From: Sipunculus nudus
Taxonomy: Eukaryota; Annelida; Sipuncula; Golfingiida; Sipunculidae
Assembly (NCBI GenBank): GCA_026874595.1
Contig: CM049317.1
Location: forward strand, 30,004,901-30,068,900
DNA: 64,000 bases
Direction of reading: 5' to 3'
Shown one piece after another: positions 12,818 to 25,885 of the stretch (its first letter is position 1; the number at the start of each line of letters is the position of its first letter). The notes under the pieces were generated by a model that saw nothing but the letters and a program-made list of their open reading frames with translations, searched no databases and was not told the DNA's origin. Made by a program: the position numbers and the translations under genes.

Positions 12818-13268
12818 ATATGAGTGGTTCTTCCCTCAGGTATCGTATATATGTGTGGTTCCTCCCTCAGGTGTCGTATATATGCGTGGTTCTTTCCTCA
12901 GGTGTCGTATATATGCTTGGTTCTTCCCTCAGGTATCGTATATATGTGTGGTTCCTCCCTCAGGTGTCGTATATATGCATGGTTCTTCCCTCAGGTATCG
13001 TATATATGTGTGGTTCCTCCCTCAGGTGTCGTATATATACGTGGTTCTTCCCTCAAGTGTCGTATATATGCGAAGTTCTTCACTCAAGTGTCGTGTATAT
13101 GCGTGGTTCTTTCCTCAGGTGTCGTATATATGCGAAGTTCTTCACTCAAGTGTCGTGTATATGCGTGGTTTTTTCCTCAGGTGTCGTATATATGCTTGGT
13201 TCTTCCTTCAGATGTCATATATATGTGTGGTTCTTCCCTCAGATGTCGATATATGCCTGGTTATTCCC
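12818..13268 (+). repeat. 31-bp minisatellite
   Basis: About 14 copies of CGTATATATGTGTGGTTCCT + CCCTCAGGTGT. The unit length is not a multiple of three, so the open frames cycle through all three frames and translate to the same peptides. Each unit contains 'ccctcag|gtgt', which resembles both a 3' and a 5' splice site, but no gene surrounds it. Confidence 0.85.
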
Positions 13269-13312
13269 TCAGTTATTACCTATATCCTATAGGTGGAGAT
13301 ATTTGTTTTTGG

Positions 13313-13364
<52 letters not shown>
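13313..13364. repeat. (ATT)n microsatellite
   Basis: About 17 perfect ATT triplets directly downstream of the 31-bp minisatellite. Confidence 0.95.
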
Positions 13365-13365
<1 letters not shown>

Positions 13366-13882
13366 TGCCACTTTTTTTCGTCTGATTTCATTATTATTTA
13401 CTGTGTATATATCCTATTATGGCCCAAATTATTTCACCCAGTTTCAATGATCGTGATCTATTTTTGAAGGTCAGAGGGGTCAACAAGTGCGATTTCGGAT
13501 TTCGGATTTTCAATGTCGCCTTTTTTTCTGAATTAAAAGTAGTACTACAAATCGGTTAAGATCCTCATGGGGTACCATATATGATATACATGACTCAGTA
13601 CTTTTCAGTTGGCTCCGTTTTCGGATAACCGGTATGACTTTAATGGTTGTAACTTAATAGCCTTGTGCCCTTTACATCGCAGGAGTGCAGTGGCAAGTTT
13701 GGTAGCGATTTCTTTAATGGTTTTGGAATAATATGCAAATTACGAAAATATGACGTCAGCATTTTCAGCTCATAAAAAAAAACAAGAAAAAAAAAGGCCA
13801 AATGTCATTTATTAAACTGAACTTTTAGAAATGGATAAAAGATCAGGGGGAGATTCGGTGATAGGGAATGGGACGGGAGTTT

Positions 13883-13913
<31 letters not shown>

Positions 13914-14947
13914 TAGGGGGGTAGGGGGGGTGGGGGGGTAGGGGAGGGGGAAAGGTGGAGATCCGTGACTGTCCCATGACAGTTACAGATGTCTAGTTAT
14001 TATCCTTATTATTATAATGTTTCATTCTTATTATTATTACTATCGTTTAGAGACTAGAAGATAAATGGCAAGCCAGGAGTGTTTGGTTTTTAATGATTCA
14101 ATATTCATCTTGTATGACGGGACCAAGTGTAGGCCTAAGGCTACGCACAGACATTCTCTCCTCTATAACAATAACAGCGTGGGACTTGCATAAAAAAAAA
14201 ATTTATTTTTCTTGGACATTATCTATATCATTCGATAGAGAGAAAAGAATTATGACTCATGGCAAAAAGCTTAAACTATTATTATGAGCGAAAAGTGAGA
14301 TATTTAAAAGGAAAGTTTCTGAAATGTGCAAAATTTTGTTCTCCTACCCCCTTAATTAAGCACTCCCCCAACTGGGACCACAAGAACAGAAGTACCCAGG
14401 GGACACACATTGACAGCTGAAACCTCACCCTGACATACAGAGGCAGCCAAGCATGACCTCTAATCAAACCATACCCAAACACACAAGGAAACCACACACA
14501 CAAATAATATAAGCCTGGATAAATATAGACCCCTCTTACTTCACTTCCTGTGTTTAGGCTGATGCAGTTGGATTCTGGCCGTCAGCCACTGTCACGTGAC
14601 CTAATACGTCACAGTCTGAACCAGCCGGCTCATGATATCGGATATTAAATCATATAACGGAAGGACTTTATCTGTATGATGATGTGTCTAAATCAAACAA
14701 ACCGGACTTCCTAAAGATGACAATCTCGTATATACCGGTGCATACAGTTTTTTATGAGGACTTTACAATGCATTCTGGGAAAACCCGTTGATGACAAACA
14801 AATCATATATACTACTTTTACAAGAGGTTTACTATGCATTCTTGGAAAATTGCTTACTAGAGAACACCAATTGTATTTTTAGACCTAAACCAGGCAGTTA
14901 TTTGCAACACTCTCCCATCGTATCATACTTTACAGTGCTGAGCCAAA
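13365..14947. other. 5' flank of C2, no other gene seen
   Basis: It contains a T-tract and G-tract mixture (13,879-13,955, poly-G over 20 bases and GGGGT runs) that could form G-quadruplexes or be hard to sequence. Otherwise the DNA looks unique. The last 50 bp before the C2 start align with the C3 promoter (shared 'cacat/cccatcgt' and 'gccaaaATG'), but the TATATATAA seen in C3 is replaced by TTATTTGCA in C2. Confidence 0.5.
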
Positions 14948-17900
14948 ATGGATCTTCGCTTGCTGACAGTATTGGCTGTTATTTGTCTGTATCTGGGGTA
15001 TTGCGAGGGACAAATTCAGCCAGCACGTATTCACCAGACTTACCAGGGGTCTGATCTGAAAGTATCATCTTTTAACATCCGAATATTCGGGCAGGATAAA
15101 ATGAAGGATCCCAGGGTTGTGGAGATACTCGTCAAGGTGAGATCTATCGGGTAGGATGTTAGCCTACATTGTTTCTGCAGTGTTTGTATACCCACTACGT
15201 AAACACTACATACCCACTACGTAACCACTACGTCACCACTACGTAATAAATACGTAACCACTACATAACAACTACATAACCACTACGTAACCACTACATT
15301 ACCACTACGTAAACACTACGTAACCACTACGTAAACACTACGTAATCACTACATAACCACTGCTTTATGATCTTTTGTTTTACAGCCTCCTGCAAAAACC
15401 ATTGCCGCATACTAGCCACTGTCTAATGGTTATGAAAAAGCAAGCAGAAAACCAGTGTGGATTTGTCCCTATTTACATTCTTCATAATATTTAGTAAAAG
15501 TGTATTTATTAGTTTACTTGTCAAAGTCCTTACAAAATGCTTCATATTTGTGTTTTATAAATCCATGTGGTGTTTACATTGTTCTGTATCAGATCATACA
15601 GCGATATGATATCATCTTCATCCAAGAGATTAGAGATATCAAAGGGACAGCGATCCATGACTTGTTGAACCAAGTGAACAGGTCATACATTTATATGATG
15701 TTTTTAATCGTTTTTCAAGCAAAAAATAATTCGAACATTAAATGTTAAATTCAGTTTTTTAAGCGTTTATCTATAGAGACCGTTTCCGGTACCTAGATTT
15801 ATGTGTTCATTAAGAAAACAATAACCGTTCATTTGATTTCCGTCAGCCAACAAACGGCAAAGTCCGTTGCACTTAAGCTAAAAATATCGTTAAAAAAATC
15901 ATAAAATATTCATTTTCACCCAGAAACTTTGAGAGCCACTTAGTCATTGCTATATCTTACTTATCATGATGTGCCAATAAATTGACAATAAAGTGCATCA
16001 TTTAGAAAAAAAACATTCTATCAGATTCGTCAATTTCACGTGGGGGCGTAAACAAACTAAAATGTATGTGTAGAGGGAACAAATACATTGAGCTGCTGAT
16101 TGGCTGGCAAATGGCGCTAGGACTATTTTGGAATCTATTATTGTGACTTTCATTAGGAAGTCTTTAGAGCTAGAGCACTGCATATCGTGATTAGCTGAGC
16201 ATTAGTAAGGTACTATTTTAATGTCGGTTTATTTTAATACAATAATGCTGCTGTAAAGACGCTACATGTCATTTTTCCCCTGTCCCTAGTTTCACAAGTG
16301 TCATTTTAAAATATATATTGACCTTGCCAGTAATGTAAATTTAAAATTACCCATTGTAGTGCATCGCCGAATAGCAAGTTTAGACTGATTGTGAGTATAC
16401 GTCTGGGAAAGTCAGTATCGCAGGAACAGTACGCATTTTTCTACAGGTAGTATTATTTCTTTTATTGTTTCTCTGATATTTTTTGGCATTGTCATTTATA
16501 CGATAACCAATCTACGTCATACAAATTCGTTATGGCAGTTCAAAAAAGGGTGTCCTGTACATAAGTTATTTACATATCTATAATCTCTGTTGATCTTTTC
16601 GGTTAACTATCATTAAATATGCAAAAAACAATGACACGGATCATGACTGGTAGTCAACATTACAGGTCTTGAGCTTACATAAGAATTAGGTTTGCTTGCA
16701 TGTGCAGTGGGGAATCATGTCGCAAAGTTCTATTAATCTCATGACCCTGGATCAAATAGAGAATTAATAATTTGGCTTGCTTTTGTTGGCTCTAGCCATT
16801 TTGCCAGGTGGTATTAAAAAACACCATTGTTTGTTTTTTGTTATATGTTTAGCATGATGCAAAACAAAAGGGACAGTATTAGCCAATCTGTGGCCAATTT
16901 TAACCGAAGACATAGTGTCCAAATGCTTGTTCGGAACTGCTTGGAGGATTAATTTTTGCATCCGTGAGAGGAGTTTTGGATCAAGATATACACAATCACC
17001 CATTTCCTTTGCCTTTTTAACTGAAAAAACGACAGACCCTCAGGTAAAAAAGGTTTCCAAGACAGGCCTAGACTTCAAGATAAACGAACACACTCACCTG
17101 ACCATCATATTGTAGATCCACAGGCTCAAGTACATAAAAAAAGCAGATCACAGCGACATGGGTGTGTCAAGTGTTTTTTTTTTAATTTATTGCCATTTCC
17201 CACCCTTCCCAATGTTTCGTAGCAGTACCTACGCAACCCTGCGTGCTTACAGACAAATGAACAACCAAGTGTGCGAACAAAGTAACCTACAGACTATTGA
17301 AAATACTATCATAAAATTATATCATCGTGTGGCGCACTCTGTCAAGTATATCTATAACTAAATAGCCATTGATACATAACACACAACTCTGCTGAAGTTA
17401 TGGTTCACATGCGCTACCCTCGATGCGTCGCTGTTTAAAAGAAAGTATGCATCTGTTTGATTTTGCCTTTATGCTATAATGAGGTGAATACCAACTGGTT
17501 GACCTATTTATAATTAACGATACTGGAGCAATTCGGGTATCCTCTGTGATCACTCCTCAGAAATCCATTTTGCCTTGTATCCTACGGGATCATTTTCCTA
17601 ATTTTTGCATAAATCTTGAGTAAATCTTTGACGTTAATTCGCGAATGGTGATAGCAGCACAGGGTGCAGTCGGCCCATATCAACTCGGCACACAGAGTAC
17701 CCATCCCGCACAAACCCGGTCGAAATCTGTCCGAACTCAAGATTGAGTTAAATGCTATAGTAACATATTAGTATAGAAATAGCAAATAAACTGAGAATGG
17801 GAACTGGTATGCAAGTAAACCATACAAAATGTCTTTATACAATTTGTAGGGAGAATAAAATGTCTGTAAGAAGAACGTGGCAGAGCAAAGGGGACTTCGA

Positions 17901-20582
17901 AAGACCACCGTTCGCTGCTCGATTCACAACAAGTAGGTCTCCATGGGTTTCCTATTATGCAAAGTACTATTAATTACTGATATATAAATTAATAGAAAAT
18001 ACTCACTTAGGAAAAGGTGTGGCGAACAGGCCCTAGCACAGTAGTTAGGGCGCATTGCTTTTATATTTAAAAAGAAATCACTTATGACATATAATCACCA
18101 AACAGACAACTCCAACTGTAAGCCAGACCTAAACTTTAAAATAAATAAGGAAGAATGTTTTGTATTGAAGGCAAAACATAAAGAGAAGATGCCGATAGAT
18201 AGTTGAATAAATACTAACCGTGACAAACCGACTCAGTAGGCAATGATAATTTGGCTGGTAAGCCTACTTAAGTTGTGATACAAGTAATATCGAGGAATGC
18301 AATGAATTGGTCTTCCATCATGTTGCATTCATGTTGTTGTAAACAGCCTACAATCTTAACATTATGCTACGAATGATGCATTAATGCAAGAGAATACATA
18401 TGAACTCACAACCGAAACTGAAACCCCGTATCTATGGTAAAGAGTCATTTACCGTATCGCGTACGAATTGGCTGCACCGAGTAACCCATGCGAGGCATGC
18501 TTGTGTTCACGCGGTCAGATATTCAACAAACATGCGGAGGGATTTACCAATATGCTGAGTTAGAACGGATTTTTTCTCGATCATGTTTGGTGTTGTTAGA
18601 AAGGACACTAAAAATGCAGACGGTTATGTCAGTTGACAGTGTATCTGTAGGCCATGAGGCGTTGTCAGGAATGTAGAAATATTTGCATTCTCATGTGGCT
18701 TTTAAATTCGCTCCTCAGTTCTAGTTGTAAAGGCACTCTGGCGGGCCAGTAATCTGGTCGTGATGTCAGAGGGCCGATATGGTGCTAAAAATATAATAAA
18801 TATTTACAATTGCCAAGCGATCACAGGAAGGCTACAATATAAGAAAAAGAAATAAACAATAAAAAAACTGTAATCCTTGCCCTCTGGGGGACCTACGAAA
18901 GTTAATAAAACATATTAATGCAGAAATAAACTGTTTAAGAAAATCCATCCACATTGTCATTATTTGTAGGTGAGCAGATGAATCAACACCTCACGTTTAT
19001 GTAACAATACTGCTAGATCATTTGAATATTCAGTTAATTCTATTTTATATTTAATTTAGACGCTGGATCTGTCTGGTTTCTTGGTATCCACACTAAACCA
19101 AGTGAGGCGCCCAAAGAGATAGACCAGCTGGTCGACGCTTATACCCAGCTAGTGAATTTCGCTGGGGAAGAGGTACAGTAAACCCCACTAAGCCGACATT
19201 TTCTTATATTTAAGGTTTTAGAAAAGGTATGGTTAATCCCCGATAAACGACGTCTTATGTATCAGGAGTTTTGAAAGTCTGCATTTATTAAATATACATA
19301 TATATGTGTATCAGTGCACCTTTAAACCGTGTTAGGCATGGAGAATGTGTGACGTCAGTTGTGTCAGGTATTGGGGGAAAACGGTAGCACCGGATATAAA
19401 TATTCAGGAATCGTATGGTAAATATGAATAATAAATCATATAAACGTTAAATTGAGCAAGCTTGTTGAAATAATGGTGCTTAGGGATATACATGTATTTT
19501 AAAACTCATTGACTATGCTTTATACAGGACACACTCCTCGGTGGAGATTTCAACGCTGGCTGTAGGTACGTGACGTCACAGGCCTGGCGTCGCATCCGGC
19601 TTCGCACCGACAAAAGATTCCAATGGGTAGTCGGAGATGACACGGTCACCACCGTCTCCAGCCCTGGGTGTCCTTATGACAGGTGACTGGGCGACTCACG
19701 TGCCATCTAACGTAGTTAAATAAGTTTCATTTTATATTCGCCAATGGATTGAGATTAATTCCAACCAACTTAACAAAGGTTTCTTTGTTTTTCTTTTATA
19801 AAACACTAGTTTTAAAAAGGTTGTCTCACATATTTTGAATGATGTATTTGAACGTGGGTCTTGCTTCAGTTTATTAATTTTTACGGTTATTATTATATTT
19901 AGTGTTTCGTAAACCTGTATCCATAAATTTAACAGCCGATGCTGCCGTCTTTTGCATATACTTGCTATTTTTACTGCCATTGTTAAGCTGGTTTAAATTT
20001 AATCTGTTATTTCCCGGTATTTGACAGGTTTGTCCTTGCCGGACGGAACCTTCAGGCCCTTTACATAAAGGGAACTGCTGGTCCGTTCAACTTCAAAGAA
20101 TCTTACAAACTAGATCAGACTATGGTAAGTTAAACACATTCACGTAAACATGCAAAGTGACACTTCGACATTAAGGCCACCAAAGGGAACTTGATATATT
20201 AATGGTCGCATTTTTTATGCTGTCGTCAATGCCCGTTCTGATATAAAGAGCAAAAAAAATTGTGACCGTGAAAAAGTGGTACTTATTGTGAGTTGGTCGC
20301 TCAACCGAAGTGGTCGTTAGGCAGGAATTTACTGTATATTTATATCGCACACTTATATCAAAGTCTATATTCTTTCCCGTAGTCATCATTTTGGATGATA
20401 CTGGTACTTTCACACTACTTAACCGTGTTCATTTTTTTCAGGCCTTGAAAGTCAGCGACCATTACCCTATTGAGATGCGACTTCACGTCCCCAACTCCTC
20501 AAAGTCTTCAAGTTGCAAATCTACGGAAACCGTGATTGGTTTTGGTGTTGCTGCCTTCTATATCTTATTTGGGCTCAATTAA
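14948..20582 (+). CDS. DNase I-family nuclease C2 with GPI-anchor-like tail (317 aa)
   Basis: Exons: 14,948-15,136, 15,593-15,681, 16,360-16,446, 17,850-17,932, 19,060-19,172, 19,528-19,682, 20,028-20,124 and 20,442-20,582. All introns are GT-AG and the joined frame is open. Residues 1-21 are a signal peptide (LLTVLAVICLYLGYCEG). Catalytic and binding residues by alignment to vertebrate DNase I are E75 and R77 (QEIRD), E115, H160 (GIHTKP), D194 and N196 (GGDFNAGC), D225, and D277-H278 (SDHYP). C199 and C235 fit the conserved disulfide; the second vertebrate cysteine pair is absent. After residue 285 a Ser/Lys stretch (about 290-298) is followed by a hydrophobic C-terminus (about 302-316), the layout of a GPI-attachment signal; mammalian DNase1L1 is GPI-anchored. 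Expected activity is degrading extracellular DNA at the cell surface. A short transmembrane tail is the alternative. The start is fixed by the signal peptide and homologous starts in C3 and C4. Confidence 0.93.
15185..15363. repeat. Minisatellite of CACTACGTAA units in C2 intron 1
   Basis: About 18 copies of a roughly 10-bp unit, with ACGT/ACAT variation. C1 retains only two or three units at about 540-560, so the array expanded in C2. Confidence 0.85.
18300..18790 (+). repeat. Dispersed repeat copy in C2 intron 4
   Basis: It matches about 40,385-40,850 in C4 intron 1 along nearly its whole length: 'acgaatgatg', 'gtatcgcgtac', 'aatatgct.agtta' and 'agggccga' occur in the same order. No open frame is shared. 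It is probably an old interspersed element; ends were not resolved. Confidence 0.65.
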
Positions 20583-20768
20583 CAGAACTTACAGTGATGT
20601 TCAGTAAAAAACATGTGTTTGGCTAATCTTTTTTATCAATTTAATATTGTACGATATTTCGGATTATTTCTCCAGCTTCTCAGGTGGACATGCAAGTGGA
20701 GCCGTACTTATAGGATATTTACGGTAATAAAAGTCATAGTCTCACATCCTGTTAAATATTTTATATAC

Positions 20769-20770
<2 letters not shown>

Positions 20771-20847
<77 letters not shown>

Positions 20848-20848
20848 A
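20771..20848. repeat. (AT)n then (GT)n microsatellite after C2
   Basis: Alternating AT to about 20,827, followed by GT repeats. It lies inside the 3' flank shared with C1. Confidence 0.9.
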
Positions 20849-20859
20849 GTGTTTGCATG

Positions 20860-21390
20860 TGCATATCTGTAAGTGTGTGTAACACGCCAAATGGGACATA
20901 ATTTGCTGGCCAAAATGCTTCCTCTGATGCGATACACGAAGACCATTGTTGTCAAATGGGGACTGATGGTTAATACGAGTATAATTATTGGTGCCGGGTC
21001 TCGGGTTTTGCCCCTGGGATCAAGCCCCTTTCTCCCCTCTACCCCCCCCCCCCCCACACACACACTCCCTCTCAACGCACCATAACATTTTCAGACTAAA
21101 CTTAGTACATATTATCAATGTAGGCAAAATTAATGTACCGTTTTACCTTTCTTATTTATAATTTTATCAGAACAGTAAAATTACATTTGTACTGGATGGC
21201 ATACAATGTTAACATTATGCACGGGATAAAGAAGGTGACAAACACGTGATGCGGAAAATCATGTGGTATATTTTAACATTTCCACTTGCATATAAAAAAA
21301 TCACGTAACAAAAAGGGACTAATTTGTTTACCTGAAAGATGTTTATATTTTTTACCCTTAATCATCTTATTTCAAGACATATTCTTCCAT
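20860..21390 (+). repeat. 3' flank of C2, homologous to the C1 3' flank
   Basis: It aligns to 8,440-8,990 in the same orientation and order. A poly-C tract near 21,042-21,056 interrupts it. It supports a segmental duplication of gene plus about 1 kb downstream. Confidence 0.7.
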
Positions 21391-22389
21391 TTTGTGGGAG
21401 GAGAGAGGAAAACCACACACTCCCACTCATGCGCTAAGCCAGAGCTCCCCTCTACCCCCCCCCCCCCCAACACATTCTTTTATATTAATGGGTCCGAACA
21501 ATAAATTTTTAAACCTTTTCAAATAGGACCCAATATACAGAACTCTTGTTTCTCATACCATGTTGAAACTGTATGTTTACTTTTTTTTACTTTACTCCTT
21601 TATTGTTACTGGGGCACCATCCATCCATTTTCTGCTGCCCTGCACCATTCACTGCCCTATACAGTTTGACGCCACATAATGGACGGACCTGACCGGGGAA
21701 TAGGTCATTCAAACCTACTGTCTGTTCCACAGTAGGGTGCCCCTTGAAATTTGGCAATATTCCCATTAAATTACAGATTTATTCCAAATGGTATGTTGCA
21801 ATAATGAAGAAGGCCTAATGAAGAAGGTTAAACGAACTTAAAGCAATACGTTGCAAAATATGTAAGTAATGCAACAAAATCAACAGCTGAGTAAACAGTA
21901 CTTTTTACAACAAATCAGCTCTATTAAGTGAGGTCAAGGTCATGGGTCACATGCTGAAACAACTACACTTAAAAGCTTCTGATTGGTTGTTTAGTGTAAC
22001 AAATATTTAATAAAATTTAACTATCAGATTGAGGCTGCCAACCTACGACAGACGCGATGTCATTTGGCTCCAAGTTTGAGAAGAACCAGAAGCATGCCAA
22101 CATAAATGTTTGCTTTTGTTATGAAGTTTTACTCCTCATAGTAGGACATCGGTCCCTCTTCAGCTTTAGTGTCATCGTGTGTGATAATATTTAAGTTTTA
22201 AAAGATAATCGCCCAATATTACCTGTAATAGGGTGTTGAGACCCCCCCCCCCCCCTCCGCCTCTAAGAACATGTGCCTGCCCCCGGTTCACGCAATATAA
22301 CTGTACCGTTTCTTCCTGTACCGTATGTCACCTTTTTGTCTGATCCATGAGAAGTTCTTGTACTATTTACACACACACACACACATATA
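21391..22389. other. Intergenic, no gene seen
   Basis: AT-rich DNA with C-tracts (21,458-21,468 and 22,242-22,254) and an (AC)n/(AT)n tract at 22,371-22,395. Open frames are short and have no recognisable motif. Confidence 0.4.
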
Positions 22390-24215
22390 TATATAGGTCC
22401 ATGAAAAATCTCCTTGGAAACCTGGATTTAGGTCTCTGTCACCCATATTGTCCGAGCTATGAGGCTAAGAAGTACCTCCCAGAATATTGAAAAATTTGAT
22501 ACAAAAGCTCAAATATCTAAACAACTAATGCATTAATTAATTGATCACCATGATTCTTTGCATGATTATTGATAATGGAGGGTTTCATCAGTTTCTGCAG
22601 ACTGGTGGCGCCACCAGTATTTTTTTCGATTTTTTACGATTTTTTTCTCTATTTTTGAGACCTCAAAAGATGCCGTCATCTGTAAACAAGACACAAATAG
22701 TAACCGCTGGACCTGGAATCTTCTCACTTTACATCAAGAGAGGTCAATGAAAAGTCTCCATGAAAACCTAGAATTAGGTCTCTGTTACCCATATTCCTCA
22801 AGCTATGGGGCTCCGAAGTACCCCCCCCCCCCCATAATGATGAAAATTTGAAACAAAAGCTCAAGTAACTGAACAACTTATGCATTGATCACAATAATTC
22901 TTTGCATGGTTATTGATCATGTAGAGTTTCATCTGTTTATGCAGACTGGTGGCGCCACCTGTATTTTTTTAATTTTTTACGACTTTTTTCTCTATTTTAG
23001 ATAATAAAAATTGGCGACATCTGTAAACCGTAAACCGCTGGACCTGGAATCTTCTTTCTTTACATTCAGATAGGTCCATGAAATGTCTTCTTGAAAACCT
23101 GAATTAGGTCTCTCTTACCCATATTTTTTCCAGTTATGGGGCTCCAAAGTATCCCCCCCCCCCGAATAATGAAAAATTTGATACAAAAGCTCAAGTATCT
23201 GAACAACTAAAGCATTGATCATCATGATTCTTTTCATGGGTATTAATCATATAGTGTTACCTCAGTTTCTGCAGACTGGTGGTGCCACCTGTATTTTTTT
23301 CCGATTTTTCACAATTTTTTTTCTATATTTTGAGACCTTAAAAGATGACGTCATCTGTTAACTGGGCACAAATCATAACCGCTGGACCTGGAATCTTCTC
23401 ACTTGATATCCAAGGAGGTCCATGAAAAATTTCCTAACAAACTTAGTATTAGGTCTGTGTTACCCATATTCTTCCAGCTATGGGGCTCCGAAGTACCCCC
23501 CAGAATAATGAAAAATTTGATACAAAAGCTCAAGTATCTGAACAACTAATGCATTGATCACCATGATTCTTTCCATGGTTATTGATCAAGGGGTGTTACT
23601 TCAGTTTTTTCCCGACTGGTGGCGCCACCTATATTTTTTTATTTTTTACAATTTTTTACTCTATTTTTGAGACCTTAAAAGATGCCGTCATCTGATAATA
23701 GGGTACAAATCGTAATGACTAGACCTAGAATCTTCTTTCTTGACATGCTGGGAGACCCATGAAAAGTCTCCTTGGAAACCTGAATTAGATCTCTGTCACA
23801 AATATTGTCCGAGCTATGAGGCTCAGAAAGACCCCCAGAACAACTGAAAATTTGATACCAAAGTAGAGCACAAATCACGACCACGGGGCCCAGAATCTTC
23901 TAACTTTACATCCTGAGAGTTCCTCAAAAGTTCTCCCCAGAAACCTGAAATTTGGCCACAGTGACCAATATCCTCGGAGTTTTGGGATATGTTTGAGCAC
24001 CCCAGAAATAATGCAAAATACACACAAATTGCCAGATTCCTCATGAAAGGCTGGTTGGATTGTCATCAGATTTGTTGTGCTTATTGGTCTTGATAAACTT
24101 AAGCTAATATACATGAACAATGATGCCACCTATCTTAATTGGTTATCTGTGCAAGGACATTTTATCAACATGTCAGTCTGCTGAGGGTCATGACCCACGG
24201 GTCACTTGTTATCAG
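22390..24215 (+). repeat. Tandem-repeat element, five units of about 340 bp
   Basis: Units begin at about 22,396, 22,740, 23,071, 23,415 and 23,752 with AGGTCCATGAAAARTCTCC, and the first four carry CAGACTGGTGGCGCCACC. The right end ('atggattgtcatca', 'gatgccacct', 'gcaaggacat', 'catgaccca.gggtcacttgtt') is the same as at 29,490-29,640, so this is one element type with a variable number of internal units (five here, about three at 28.7 kb). Confidence 0.8.
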
Positions 24216-24449
24216 CAATTTCTCAAACAAAGATACAATTTCATAAGCACGGAAAAATGGAAAATTTAATAAAAGTCAATTTTCTTTTCGTTGATTCCTT
24301 TTATTACCAGGTTATATCAATCTGCTAAGGACCATTGTGCGTCAAAAATTAAAAAGAAAATTAAGAAAATAGCTATCACCTATGGATCACCTAGCTCCGG
24401 AGCCCTGTATCCGTCAGGCTGTATCCGACTTCCGCTAAAGTCACACTGT

Positions 24450-24587
24450 ATCCAAAAAGACCGGTATAGAAAACTGTATTTTATATTTAACATCAGGACC
24501 CATTAAAAGTTGGAAAATGTACAGAGAATTCAAGTTTTTTATTTTGTTGTTCTCTACACGTCTCACCTGCGCCAGCTCATTACCGAT

Positions 24588-24634
<47 letters not shown>

Positions 24635-24780
24635 ACGCACAGCAACTACAAGAGTTATATTGAGATGACATCCCTAATTTTAACATATATTTATATCAGA
24701 TAATCTTCAGATATAGAATCATCATAGGTTAAAGATCAAATATTTGACTTTTTAGATTATTATCCGGGTGGAATGCCATC
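24450..24780 (-). repeat. Inverted copy of the (CT)n-core repeat
   Basis: Reverse complement of the block at 12,386-12,735, with (GA)n at 24,589-24,633. On the minus strand it follows the other fragments of the collapsed DNase unit (25,490 down to 24,950) in the order expected of the C1 downstream flank. Confidence 0.75.
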
Positions 24781-24949
24781 ATCAAGGACGTTCACTCTAC
24801 AAATTATTTAAATTTACGAATAACTTTCAAGGGGAATGCATAGATGCCAGTTTGATCGATCCTTTGTCGGCACCAAAACCTGTCTAGTTTATGTCCAGAT
24901 GGACATGTCTATCTCGTGCGATACCGTTACTACGAGGAATGTTATTACT

Positions 24950-25081
24950 GCAAATAGTTTCCATTTTCATTTTACCATGATTATATTGCAAAATGTACTT
25001 TCCTACAAAATATAAATAAATACATATATTTCTGTCTTTCTCTATTATATGCCATGGTTCATTGATTAATATATACGTATA

Positions 25082-25120
<39 letters not shown>

Positions 25121-25225
25121 TACAACAACTAAAATCATGCTTCCACTATTGATTAATCTTATACTGCAACTAGATTTAACCCTAACACAAAATATGAAAT
25201 TTGGATAAAATTAACGTCAATGTCG
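24950..25225 (-). repeat. Inverted copy of C1 downstream-flank sequence
   Basis: Read on the minus strand, 25,225-25,110 matches 8,940-9,085 ('ttttatccaaatttt', 'ctagttgcagtataaga'). Then 25,080-24,960 matches 10,190-10,290 ('ccatggcat', 'agagaaagacagaaatat', 'tttgtaggaaagt'). The fragments are collinear with the + strand source but much closer together. Confidence 0.65.
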
Positions 25226-25445
25226 AATGATTTATTTTAATAAGCAGATTTGTGTATTTTAATATAATGTAGCATATATTAATACAACTTAGAGTTACAC
25301 ATGGGATTCATATATCAACATTATTAACTTTAACATAGAGCGTTTTTAGATTTATGTTTACAACTGTATCCTAGATGATTTATAGATTAACGCTTTGAAT
25401 ATATTACTTAATTAATCTTATGTTAAGGTGATAACATCTCTCAGA

Positions 25446-25490
25446 TTACAGACATAGCCCAGCCAAAACTGTCAGCAAGCAAAGATCCAT
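25446..25490 (-). pseudogene. Truncated DNase exon 1 on the minus strand
   Basis: From the ATG at 25,490-25,488 the minus strand reads MDLCLLTVLAGLCL then TAA (25,448-25,446), against MDLRLLTFLACLCL in C3. Homology ends at this point, so only the promoter and the first 14 codons of the signal peptide survive. Upstream (higher coordinates) it keeps the TATA element at 25,529-25,537 and the rest of the C3-type promoter. It is a dead remnant, oriented head-to-head with C3. Confidence 0.8.
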
Positions 25491-25885
25491 TTTGGCTAAG
25501 GACTGTATATTGACAGGATGTAAGCGTGTTATATATATCCCGTTAACTTCATGGTGTAGGTTTTAATACTCGTGATTTTCCCCGCGTGCTAAATACAGCT
25601 CATGTAAAAAAACGGGAAAATTTCCGGTTTGTTTGTTTACAGGTCATGTGACTGCCCTGTCCAGATAGAATACTTCCCGGGTGCAATCTTTCACCAGATA
25701 GAGGCCGATATAATGTACCCAATGGTCCGGCCAGATTGGAGTTTCTTACAATATCAAACACACCTACACTGGCTACACGCACACACAAGCACCTACACAT
25801 ATTCACACACGTTTACACACATATCTATATAGATATAGATATATTTATATCAGGGACGGGGTAATAGTAATAGTAACAGGAAAGA
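25446..25885 (-). repeat. Left arm of head-to-head inverted repeat (DNase promoter)
   Basis: The reverse complement aligns with 27,440-27,895. Shared stretches include 'ttactattactatt', 'ccctgatataaat', 'gtgaaagattgcacccggg', 'cacatgacctgtaaacaaac', 'tacacca.gaagttaacggg' and the exon 1 start. Two inverted copies of one DNase promoter face each other across about 1.55 kb. Confidence 0.8.

Noticed and set aside
12820-13467. Three overlapping frames of 145-215 codons rich in SGVVYM-like repeats
   Set aside because: Products of a 31-bp tandem unit read in three frames; they run on into an (ATT)n tract.
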